A DNA stretch of 9,603 bases from Nocardioidaceae bacterium (GTDB lineage Bacteria; Actinomycetota; Actinomycetes; Propionibacteriales; Nocardioidaceae): contig JACCUS010000187.1 of assembly GCA_013811715.1 (NCBI GenBank), positions 1-9,603 on the forward strand, given 5' to 3'. The notes under the pieces were generated by a model that did not search any database, was not told where the DNA came from, and saw nothing but the letters and a program-made list of their open reading frames with translations. This document shows positions 1 through 5,455 of this stretch, piece by piece (position 1 is the first letter of the stretch; each line of letters begins with the position of its first letter). Both the position numbers and the translations under genes were made by a program.

Positions 1-314
1 GCTGGCGACAGGCCGGGATGTTGGCGGCGGCCGGGTTGTACGCCCTGGACCACCACGTGGACCGGCTCGCCGAAGACCATGCCAACGCCCGGCTGATCGC
101 CGCGACAGCCGGCGTCGATGAGTCCGATGTCGAGACGAACATCGTGGTCTTGCCGACCAACGACGCGGCTGGTGTGGTGGCGCGCTGCCGGGCAGAGGGC
201 GTGCACGTGTCGGCGGTCGGGCCTCGCGTCGTACGGGCCGTGACCCACCTCGACATCACCACGCAGCAGGCCAAGACGGCCGCCGAGGTGATCGCCCGCT
301 CGCTTTCGACCTGA
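1..314 (+). CDS. Low-specificity threonine aldolase, C-terminal fragment
   Basis: This is the last part of a PLP-dependent aldolase that splits L-threonine or L-allo-threonine into glycine and acetaldehyde. The frame is open from base 3, giving W-R-Q-A-G before the first Met at 18. An R-Q-A-G-x-L-A-A-A-G-L-Y-A-L-D run matches the helix after the PLP-lysine segment in this family. Next come a D-H-A-N-A-R-L-I-A segment and the small C-terminal domain ending in H-L-D-I-T. About 103 residues are visible; the catalytic lysine and the PLP-binding part lie upstream of the window. The Met at 18 is internal, not a start. The gene converges on the kinase gene with a 22-base gap that shows no convincing terminator. 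The family call is fairly sure; substrate preference cannot be read from this fragment. Confidence 0.8.
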   Translation, partial: WRQAGMLAAAGLYALDHHVDRLAEDHANARLIAATAGVDESDVETNIVVLPTNDAAGVVARCRAEGVHVSAVGPRVVRAVTHLDITTQQAKTAAEVIARSLST

Positions 315-336
315 GCCAGCGGCCGGCTGCTCCGCG

Positions 337-1599
337 CTACTCGACCCCGTCGGGCATGCCCTGGAAGCTGACGCCGAGCTCGACCCCGCCGGAGGGGCCC
401 CGCAAGTCCACACCCAGGTACCAACCGGCCGCGGCCGCGCAGGCTGCGAGCAGCAGCACGAGCAGCAGAGCGATCCAGCCGCGGGAGCGGCGCTGGGGCA
501 TCCGTGCGATCGGGTCAGGGGGACGCTGGGGGGCTTGGACGGCTCGCAGTTCGCTCGTCGGCAATGCGACGGTGTCGTGATTGGTCGGGCTACTCGAACC
601 AGGAGGCACCACCTCCACCATCAGGGTCCGCTCGTGGTCGAAGACCTCGTCTCCGGTGGTGTCCTCGGGCCCTGGCCAGATGAGGGGGGTGATCGCGGGA
701 GAGAGGTCGTCGGCGAGCTCGGCGTCCTCGCGGTCGCCGTCGTCGAGCGCCTGTCGGACTCTGCGCAGCTGCTGGAGCATCACGTGCGCGTTGGCCGGCC
801 GCATGTCGCGCTGTCGGGCCGTGGCCCGCGCCACGAACGCGTCGAGGTAGTCCGGGATGGAGGCGACGACGGTCGACGGAGGAGGCACGTCGTCGTGGAC
901 GTGTTTGTAGGCGATCTGGATGGGACTGTCGCCGGTATGTGGTTTGGTGCCGGTGAGCATCTCGAAGAGCAGCACGCCCAGCGCGTAGACGTCCGACCGC
1001 GCGTCCGCCGTGCCGTGGGTGACGAGCTCGGGCGGGAGGTAGGACACCGTGCCCATCAAGACGCCGCCCGTGGCGGTGGCGGTGGTCGCCGAGGTGATGG
1101 CGCGGGCAAGCCCGAAGTCAGCGACCTTTGGCGTGCCGCGAGGGTCGATCAAGACGTTCTCTGGCTTGATGTCGCGGTGGATGATGCCCGACTCGTGGGC
1201 GGCGGCTATCCCCTCCAGGATGTCCTCGAGCAGGGCGAGGCAGCGGGTCGGCGGGAGTGGCGCCTGGCCACGGATCATGTCGCGTAGCGTGTGGCGCCCG
1301 GCGACGTACTCCATCGCCAAGAAGAGCGTGCCGTCGTCATCGCCTTGGTCGTAGACCGCCACGACGTTCGGGTGGGCCAGCCTCGCCGCGGCCCGAGCCT
1401 CCCGCACGAACCGCTGGTTGAAGTCCTCGTCGTCGGAGAGCGCGGGCGGCATAATCTTCAGCGCGACCAGTCGGTCGAGCCGCAGGTCGGTGGCCTCGTA
1501 CACGGTGGCCATCCCGCCGCGGGCGATCTTGGCGCGCACGCGATAGCGCCCGTCGAGCAGTTGCCCGACGAGCGGATCGGAGACGACGGATCTGCTCAC
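337..1599 (-). CDS. pknL: PknL-type transmembrane serine/threonine protein kinase
   Basis: A 420-residue Hanks-type kinase starting at GTG. Visible kinase motifs are the glycine loop ARGGMATVY (26-34), the ATP-binding Lys48 in V-A-L-K, the C-helix Glu67, the catalytic loop HRDIKPEN (141-148), DFG (161-163) and an activation loop rich in threonine (169-184) before G-T-V-S-Y-L-P-P-E. An acidic and proline-rich juxtamembrane linker (about 285-370) leads to R-R-S-R and one membrane helix (about 374-396). Only about 24 residues remain outside, so there are no PASTA repeats. M. tuberculosis PknL is also a short kinase (about 400 residues) without PASTA domains, and the nearby Rv2175c, idsA and metF homologues support the same locus. 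The substrate is inferred to include the Rv2175c-like protein at 2908-3261. A candidate leaderless promoter (TACACT, seven bases before the GTG) supports this start. The kinase call is near certain; the PknL assignment rests mainly on context. Confidence 0.92.
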   Translation of the reverse strand: MSRSVVSDPLVGQLLDGRYRVRAKIARGGMATVYEATDLRLDRLVALKIMPPALSDDEDFNQRFVREARAAARLAHPNVVAVYDQGDDDGTLFLAMEYVAGRHTLRDMIRGQAPLPPTRCLALLEDILEGIAAAHESGIIHRDIKPENVLIDPRGTPKVADFGLARAITSATTATATGGVLMGTVSYLPPELVTHGTADARSDVYALGVLLFEMLTGTKPHTGDSPIQIAYKHVHDDVPPPSTVVASIPDYLDAFVARATARQRDMRPANAHVMLQQLRRVRQALDDGDREDAELADDLSPAITPLIWPGPEDTTGDEVFDHERTLMVEVVPPGSSSPTNHDTVALPTSELRAVQAPQRPPDPIARMPQRRSRGWIALLLVLLLAACAAAAGWYLGVDLRGPSGGVELGVSFQGMPDGVE

Positions 1600-1606
1600 G
1601 CTGGTG

Positions 1607-1612
1607 AGTGTA
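1607..1612 (-). promoter_or_regulatory. Candidate -10 box for leaderless kinase mRNA
   Basis: Read on the minus strand, TACACT fits the actinobacterial TANNNT -10 pattern. Its last base is seven bases from the kinase GTG, the spacing expected when transcription begins at the start codon. No Shine-Dalgarno-like sequence precedes the GTG, and no good -35 box is seen. Confidence 0.5.
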
Positions 1613-1711
1613 CGGAGGGCGGTGGAGGTCTAGGCCGAGCCTCGCCGCCCAGTGACCTGTCAGGCGGCAGGCAACCTCGGCCCCGTGTCAAGGGTCGTTC
1701 CCGACAGCAAC

Positions 1712-1731
1712 AATCCGACACAGGTCGGATT
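1712..1731 (-). terminator. Hairpin in the transglycosylase-kinase intergenic region
   Basis: AATCCGAC and GTCGGATT form a perfect 8-bp stem around a 4-base loop (ACAG on +). The hairpin lies about 100 bases past the stop of the LysM transglycosylase and about 110 bases before the kinase start. It is a likely terminator separating two genes on the same strand. On the minus strand only GTTG follows the stem; the better T-run (TTTTGGTT) is on the plus strand, where no gene is running. The rest of the 231-base gap (1600-1830) shows no gene. Confidence 0.5.
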
Positions 1732-1830
1732 TTGGTTATGCCGCCCACTGACGATATCGCGCGAAGCGCCCTGCACCGGACCGAGCCACGACATCGACGA
1801 GAGCGCTGGGTTGCCGACGCGGTCGACGGG

Positions 1831-2742
1831 TCAGTACGGGTAGTCGCCGCGCTCGAACTGCGCCTTGAGCGCCAACACGTTGCGCACGTACTGCCGGGTG
1901 TCGGCGTACATGCCGTGCTCGTGCACGCCGGCGAGCCCCTGGTAGTAGCCGGCCACCGCCGTCCGGAGCGGAGCGACCTCGGTGAGCTGCCGCAGCAGGA
2001 CGACTCCGGCCGTGACGTTGTCTCGCAGGTTGCGGAGGTCGAGCCCGCCCCCGATCACGGTTTCGATCCAGCGCCCCGTGGATGGCAACACCTGCATGGC
2101 GCCGATCGCCTTCGCCGACGAGATATGGTCCTGCTGCCAGCCGGCCTCCTGCCACGACACGGCGAGCGCCAGCTGGGGGTCGACGCCGTACCCGCTCGCG
2201 ATCTGCTCGATGACCCGGCGAACGGTGACCTGCGAGGGGTTGGGGAGACGCGCCTCCCCGTCAGTGGCGGGTCGTGGCGCTGACCTGTCGGGTAGGGCGG
2301 AGAGTACGACGGGGATCCGCAGCCGCTGCCCCACCGCGATGTCGGCGGAGCCGGACAGCCGATTCTCAGCGATCACCTCGTCGGTCCAGGCGTGGTAGCG
2401 CGAGGCCAGCTGCGACACCGTGTCGCCGGGAGCGACGGTGTGCCAGACGAGGCGGCGGTCGTCCGGCCCGACACCGTTGGGACGGCCGCCGGTTGCCGGC
2501 TGGGTGCGGGGGCCGTGCGCGGCAGGGATGGCGAGGGTCTCGCCGGCGAAGATCAGGTTGCCGCCGGCCGGGAGGCGGTTGGCGGCGACGAGCGCGGCCA
2601 GGCTGACGTCGTGGTCGGCGGCGATCTCGGTGGCGGTGTCGCCCGGCCTGACGACGTACTCGCCGCTGACGAACGTGAGCGCGAGTGGGCTCACCGCGAG
2701 CACCGTGATCGACTTCAGGCGGGAGTGCGGGGAAGCAAGCAT
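1831..2742 (-). CDS. Secreted LysM-LysM lytic transglycosylase
   Basis: This 303-residue protein probably cleaves peptidoglycan glycan strands outside the membrane. A hydrophobic stretch at about 11-26 could be a signal peptide or anchor, but no clean cleavage motif follows. Two LysM domains bind glycan: the first at about 28-73 (Y-V-V-R-P-G-D-T), the second at about 99-144 (H-T-V-A-P-G-D-T). The C-terminal SLT-like domain (about 172-295) has the likely catalytic Glu199 in S-W-Q-E-A-G-W-Q and the following A-I-G-A-M-Q-V-L-P motif at 212-220. The ATG at 2742 is the only possible start, since an in-frame stop lies 12 bases upstream; GGTAGG sits just ahead of it as a weak ribosome site. The gene is divergent from the Rv2175c-like gene and upstream of the kinase on the same strand. 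Its exact substrate and partners are unknown. Confidence 0.88.
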   Translation of the reverse strand: MLASPHSRLKSITVLAVSPLALTFVSGEYVVRPGDTATEIAADHDVSLAALVAANRLPAGGNLIFAGETLAIPAAHGPRTQPATGGRPNGVGPDDRRLVWHTVAPGDTVSQLASRYHAWTDEVIAENRLSGSADIAVGQRLRIPVVLSALPDRSAPRPATDGEARLPNPSQVTVRRVIEQIASGYGVDPQLALAVSWQEAGWQQDHISSAKAIGAMQVLPSTGRWIETVIGGGLDLRNLRDNVTAGVVLLRQLTEVAPLRTAVAGYYQGLAGVHEHGMYADTRQYVRNVLALKAQFERGDYPY

Positions 2743-2755
2743 GGCATATGCCTAC

Positions 2756-2777
2756 CGAGAATCGGCCCGAGATTCGG
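2756..2777. repeat. Tandem 10-base direct repeat, possible operator
   Basis: CGAGAATCGG (2756-2765) and CGAGATTCGG (2768-2777) match at nine of ten bases with a 12-base period. They lie 14 to 35 bases upstream of the transglycosylase ATG, inside its probable leader or core promoter. A role as a binding site is inferred from position only. Confidence 0.35.
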
Positions 2778-2791
2778 TCATTTACTGTGAC
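2777..2791. promoter_or_regulatory. Imperfect palindrome GTCATTTACTGTGAC
   Basis: Outer arms GTCA and TGAC are inverted. The 15-mer agrees at 12 of 15 bases with the perfect-armed palindrome upstream of the amidase gene (7553-7567). It ends 35 bases before the transglycosylase ATG. Read as half-sites it is GTCAT-N5-GTGAC, resembling the GTNAC direct repeats known for OmpR-family regulators such as MtrA and GlnR. Regulator identity is inference. Confidence 0.4.
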
Positions 2792-2907
2792 TGGAGGGGC
2801 GCGTGTTGCGAGTTTTGTGCGTGCATAACAGAAGATAACGTCTAAATAGGGCTACAGTCGCGCCCCCGAGCCCGCAGTTAAGGTCGGCCTGGTGGCAGGC
2901 TAGGCGC

Positions 2908-3261
2908 GTGGCTGACCATGTCGAATCCCTCGTCGAGTCCTGGCTGACGTTCTCCGCTGCGGCCGAGGAGCTCGGCATCGGCCCGACCCAGGTGCGCCAG
3001 CTCGTCCGCGAACACCAGCTCGCTGCGGTTCGGCATCGAGTCCTGAAGGAGCCCGCGGTCCCGGCCGACTTCGTCCTCGACGGTCAGGTCGTGAAGGGGC
3101 TCGCGGGCACGTTGATGCTGCTCACCGACCACGGGCTGTCCGACCGGGAGTCGATCGAGTGGCTGTTCGCCGCCGACGACTCGCTCCCAGGCCGGCCCAT
3201 CGACGCGCTGCGCGAGGACCGCGGCAAGGAGGTTCGCCGCCGCGCCCAGGTCGTCGTCTAA
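2908..3261 (+). CDS. Rv2175c-type helix-turn-helix DNA-binding protein
   Basis: A 117-residue protein resembling M. tuberculosis Rv2175c, a DNA-binding protein that is a substrate of PknL. The helix-turn-helix region is at about 15-45 (F-S-A-A-A-E-E-L-G-I, then V-R-Q-L-V-R-E-H-Q-L-A-A-V). The family-specific C-terminal part follows: D-G-Q-V-V-K-G-L-A-G-T-L (58-69), then E-W-L-F-A-A-D-D-S-L-P-G-R-P-I-D-A-L (84-101), and a basic end (about 102-117). The GTG at 2908 is the only start available: upstream in frame there is no ATG, GTG or TTG before a stop at 2836. Hence only about 12 residues precede the DNA-binding fold. The gene is divergent from the transglycosylase gene and converges on the polyprenyl synthase gene after 22 bases. 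Target sites are unknown; they may lie in the region at 2743-2907. Confidence 0.85.
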   Translation: MADHVESLVESWLTFSAAAEELGIGPTQVRQLVREHQLAAVRHRVLKEPAVPADFVLDGQVVKGLAGTLMLLTDHGLSDRESIEWLFAADDSLPGRPIDALREDRGKEVRRRAQVVV

Positions 3262-3264
3262 TCC

Positions 3265-3280
3265 TCCCACCCTGGTGGGG
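3265..3280. terminator. Short hairpin between convergent genes
   Basis: CCCAC and GTGGG pair around CCTG, with a flanking T-G wobble, in the 22-base gap between the Rv2175c-like gene and the polyprenyl synthase gene. The position suits a bidirectional terminator. There is no T-run, so this is tentative. Confidence 0.3.
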
Positions 3281-3283
3281 CAG

Positions 3284-4384
3284 TCAGATGCTTCGGTTGG
3301 TGGCCCGGTCGGTCATCACGCGCAACGCCGTACGCGTGTCAGAGTCGTCGACGGGCGCATGGTCCAACGCCGTCAGCGCGGCGGCGGTGAGCTCGGTGAT
3401 CACGGCTTCGACGGCAGCGAGCGCCCCGGTGTCGTGCAACACCTGCTGCACCGCGGCGACTCCGTCGGCATCGACTGCCGCGTTGCCGAAGTTGGCCGTC
3501 AGCACGTCACGCTGTGATGGGCTCGCCTTGCCGAACGCGCGGGCGATCAGCAGGGTGCGCTTGCCCTCACGGATGTCGTCACCGCTCGGCTTGCCCGTGC
3601 GGCTCGACTCACCGAAGACGCCGAGCACGTCGTCGCGCAGCTGGAACGCCTCGCCCAGTGGGACGCCGTAGCTGGAAAGCGCCGTCAGCAACGGCTTCTC
3701 GGCCTTCGCGAAGGCGGCGCCGAACTGCAACGGCCGCTCCACCGTGTATTTTGCGGACTTGTAGCGGATCACGCGCATCGCGTCCGAGGTGCTGTTGCGG
3801 TTGCTGGTCTGAGCCAGCACATCCAGGAACTGTCCGGCGACCACCTCTGTGCGCAGCTTGTCGAAGTAGACCCGGCCGCGGCTGACGGCCTTGCGCTTGA
3901 AGCCGCTGCGTCCGAGCAACTCGTCTGACCACGACAGCAGCAGGTCGCCCAGCAAGATGGCCGCGCTATGTCCGAAGCGGTGACTGTGTACGGCGTCGGC
4001 GTTGGACTGCCGGAGCCGACTGAACTCGTAGTGCGCCGAACGCCGGCCTCGTCGCGTCGCCGAGTCGTCCATCACGTCGTCGTGGACCAGCGCGCAGGCA
4101 TGAACGAGCTCGATGGCGGCCGCGGCGGTGGTGATGGCGGCGGTCTTATCAGGCGAGCCACCGGCGGCTCGCCAACCCCAGAGTGCGAAGGCGGGACGAA
4201 GCCGTTTGCCGCCGCTCACCGCCTGTCGGGCGGCGGCGAAGAGCGGCACGAGATCGTCGCCGAGCGGGGCGAGCTCTGCTTGCTTGTCATCGATGAAGGA
4301 GTCCAGGATGGCGGCGATCGAGAGGCGGAAGTCGTCGGGGATCGGCTCGATGAGGGAGGCGCGCTGCGTCGTCGTCTCGGTCAC
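3284..4384 (-). CDS. idsA: Trans-polyprenyl diphosphate synthase (GGPP synthase type)
   Basis: A 366-residue isoprenyl chain-elongating enzyme that joins isopentenyl diphosphate to an allylic diphosphate in the cytoplasm. Motifs: G-G-K-R-L-R-P (58-64), first aspartate-rich motif D-D-V-M-D (102-106) followed by R-R-G-R, and second motif region Q-L-R-D-D-V-L-G-V-F-G (248-258), then T-G-K-P-S-G-D-D (263-270) and R-E-G-K-R-T (272-277). The second motif is D-D-V-L-G rather than D-D-x-x-D, as I recall for actinobacterial IdsA proteins. Residues before the first motif (L-V-H-A-C-A-L-V) suggest a medium-chain product such as geranylgeranyl diphosphate, but product length is not certain. The neighbours match those of M. 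tuberculosis idsA2 (Rv2173). It starts at GTG with a candidate leaderless promoter (TAGGCT) seven bases ahead, and is divergent from metF. The pathway served (carotenoid, menaquinone or other) is not visible here. Confidence 0.9.
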   Translation of the reverse strand: MTETTTQRASLIEPIPDDFRLSIAAILDSFIDDKQAELAPLGDDLVPLFAAARQAVSGGKRLRPAFALWGWRAAGGSPDKTAAITTAAAAIELVHACALVHDDVMDDSATRRGRRSAHYEFSRLRQSNADAVHSHRFGHSAAILLGDLLLSWSDELLGRSGFKRKAVSRGRVYFDKLRTEVVAGQFLDVLAQTSNRNSTSDAMRVIRYKSAKYTVERPLQFGAAFAKAEKPLLTALSSYGVPLGEAFQLRDDVLGVFGESSRTGKPSGDDIREGKRTLLIARAFGKASPSQRDVLTANFGNAAVDADGVAAVQQVLHDTGALAAVEAVITELTAAALTALDHAPVDDSDTRTALRVMTDRATNRSI

Positions 4385-4391
4385 GAATGCG

Positions 4392-4397
4392 AGCCTA
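4392..4397 (-). promoter_or_regulatory. Candidate -10 box for leaderless idsA mRNA
   Basis: Minus-strand TAGGCT fits TANNNT and ends seven bases before the GTG at 4384. There is no Shine-Dalgarno sequence. Its expected -35 position (about 4415-4420) falls on the metF -10 box. Confidence 0.5.
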
Positions 4398-4412
4398 CCG
4401 GTGGCAGGTCTC

Positions 4413-4418
4413 TACCCT
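4413..4418 (+). promoter_or_regulatory. Candidate -10 box for leaderless metF mRNA
   Basis: TACCCT fits TANNNT and ends seven bases before the ATG at 4426, which supports that start over the in-frame ATG at 4387. Its expected -35 position (about 4390-4395) overlaps the idsA -10 box. Confidence 0.5.
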
Positions 4419-4425
4419 GGGACAC

Positions 4426-5337
4426 ATGGCCCGTGGTCTCCCGTCGCGCATGCCAGGCCGCGCGCCCGCGATCCGCGACCTGATCGCAGCCGGTGAAAGG
4501 TCGTTCTCCTTCGAGTTCTTCCCGCCGAGGGACGACGAGGGGGAGGTGCGGCTCTGGCAGACGATCCGCGAGCTGGAGCCGCTGCACCCGACCTTCGTAT
4601 CGGTGACGTACGGCGCCGGGGGCACCACACGAGAACGCACCATCAGGATCACCGGCCGCATCGCCGTCGAGACCACGTTGACCCCGGTGGCGCACCTCAC
4701 CTGTGTCAGCCACTCCCGCGATGAGCTGAGACAGGTGATCGGCCACTACGCCGACGCCGGCGTGCGCAACATGCTCGCGTTGCGAGGAGACCCGAGAGGC
4801 GGCCCGGGCCAACCGTGGACGTCGCATCCCGGCGGGCTCGACCATGCCGTCGAGCTGGTGCAGCTGGTGCGTCGGCTCGGCGACTTCTGCGTGGGTGTGG
4901 CAGCGTTCCCCGAGAAGCACCCGGAGGCGGCGAGCCCGGACTCAGACGCCGCGGTGCTGGCTGCGAAGGCGCGAGCCGGAGCGGACTTCGCGGTGACCCA
5001 GCTCTTCTTCGACGCTGAGGACTACTTCGCACTGCTCGGCCGCGTTCGGGCGCTCGGCTGCGAAATCCCGATCATCCCCGGCATCATGCCGATCACCAAC
5101 GTGGCCCAGGTCAGCCGGTTCGCCGAGCTGTCAGGGTCGGCGGTTCCCGACCGCATCCTCGACCAGCTCTCACCGGCGAAGGACGCCGGCGAGGTACGCC
5201 GCATCGGCGTCGGGCTTGCGACCGCGCTGTGCGATGAGCTGTTGGCGGGAGGAGCGCCGGGCCTGCACTTCTACACCCTGAACCGGTCCAAGGCCACTCG
5301 CGAGATCTTCACCGCGCTTCACGTGACGAGCCCCTGA
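4426..5337 (+). CDS. metF: 5,10-methylenetetrahydrofolate reductase
   Basis: This 303-residue TIM-barrel enzyme reduces 5,10-methylenetetrahydrofolate to 5-methyltetrahydrofolate, the methyl donor for methionine synthesis. Motifs in order: S-F-E-F-F-P-P (28-34) with the likely catalytic Glu30; V-S-V-T-Y-G-A-G-G-T-T (58-68); L-A-L-R-G-D-P (117-123) with Asp122; A-F-P-E-K-H-P (160-166); T-Q-L-F-F-D (191-196); P-G-I-M-P-I (218-223); and a C-terminal H-F-Y-T-L-N-R-S (281-288). Length and motifs fit the bacterial MetF family. An in-frame ATG at 4387 would add 13 residues, but it lies upstream of the probable -10 box, so 4426 is preferred. The M. tuberculosis locus carries Rv2172c here, reported as an unusual MTHFR; whether this protein uses FAD cannot be settled from the sequence alone. 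No cobalamin or SAM riboswitch fits in the 41-base gap before it. Confidence 0.93.
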   Translation: MARGLPSRMPGRAPAIRDLIAAGERSFSFEFFPPRDDEGEVRLWQTIRELEPLHPTFVSVTYGAGGTTRERTIRITGRIAVETTLTPVAHLTCVSHSRDELRQVIGHYADAGVRNMLALRGDPRGGPGQPWTSHPGGLDHAVELVQLVRRLGDFCVGVAAFPEKHPEAASPDSDAAVLAAKARAGADFAVTQLFFDAEDYFALLGRVRALGCEIPIIPGIMPITNVAQVSRFAELSGSAVPDRILDQLSPAKDAGEVRRIGVGLATALCDELLAGGAPGLHFYTLNRSKATREIFTALHVTSP

Positions 5338-5357
5338 CCCCCGAGCATCCTCTCGCA

Positions 5358-5411
5358 ATTGCGGGAAACCTGCTGGCGTTGGCCGGGTTGACGCGACAAG
5401 TTTCCCGCAAT
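5358..5411. terminator. 12-bp inverted repeat between metF and ATP-grasp gene
   Basis: ATTGCGGGAAAC (5358-5369) and GTTTCCCGCAAT (5400-5411) are perfect inverted copies around a 30-base spacer. The spacer contains a further small inverted pair (GCGT and ACGC). The left arm also overlaps a perfect 10-base palindrome, CGCAATTGCG (5354-5363). It sits 20 bases past the metF stop and 45 bases from the ATP-grasp stop, so a bidirectional terminator is likely, although there is no long T-run. It could also be one copy of a dispersed intergenic palindrome family. Confidence 0.5.
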
Positions 5412-5455
5412 CCGCGGTGGGGGTGGGTGGCCGTCTGCTGGGGCACCTGAGCCAC

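Larger units (their letters stand above)
2743..2907. promoter_or_regulatory. Divergent promoter region, transglycosylase / Rv2175c-like gene
   Basis: This 165-base gap is visibly richer in A and T (about 2770-2860) than the surrounding DNA, as expected for two divergent promoters. For the rightward gene TACAGT (2853-2858) and TAACGT (2836-2841) fit the TANNNT pattern, without a clear -35. It also holds a near-identical direct repeat (2756-2765 and 2768-2777) and an imperfect 15-base palindrome (2777-2791). No promoter here can be fixed from sequence alone. Confidence 0.45.

Noticed and set aside
315..336. A terminator between the aldolase and kinase genes
   Set aside because: Only a 4-bp CAGC/GCTG pairing can be drawn, too weak in DNA of this composition.
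535..2283. Two long plus-strand open frames (535-1287 and 1291-2283) across the kinase and transglycosylase
   Set aside because: Both are shadows of well-supported minus-strand genes and show biased composition without domains.
2778..2978. A 66-residue minus-strand frame in the divergent promoter region
   Set aside because: It overlaps the start of the Rv2175c-like gene, has no ribosome site or recognisable motif, and covers candidate promoter elements.
4387..4425. ATG 4387 as the metF start
   Set aside because: It lies before the probable -10 box and within the idsA promoter; the family begins close to the S-F-E-F-F-P-P motif, which ATG 4426 serves better.
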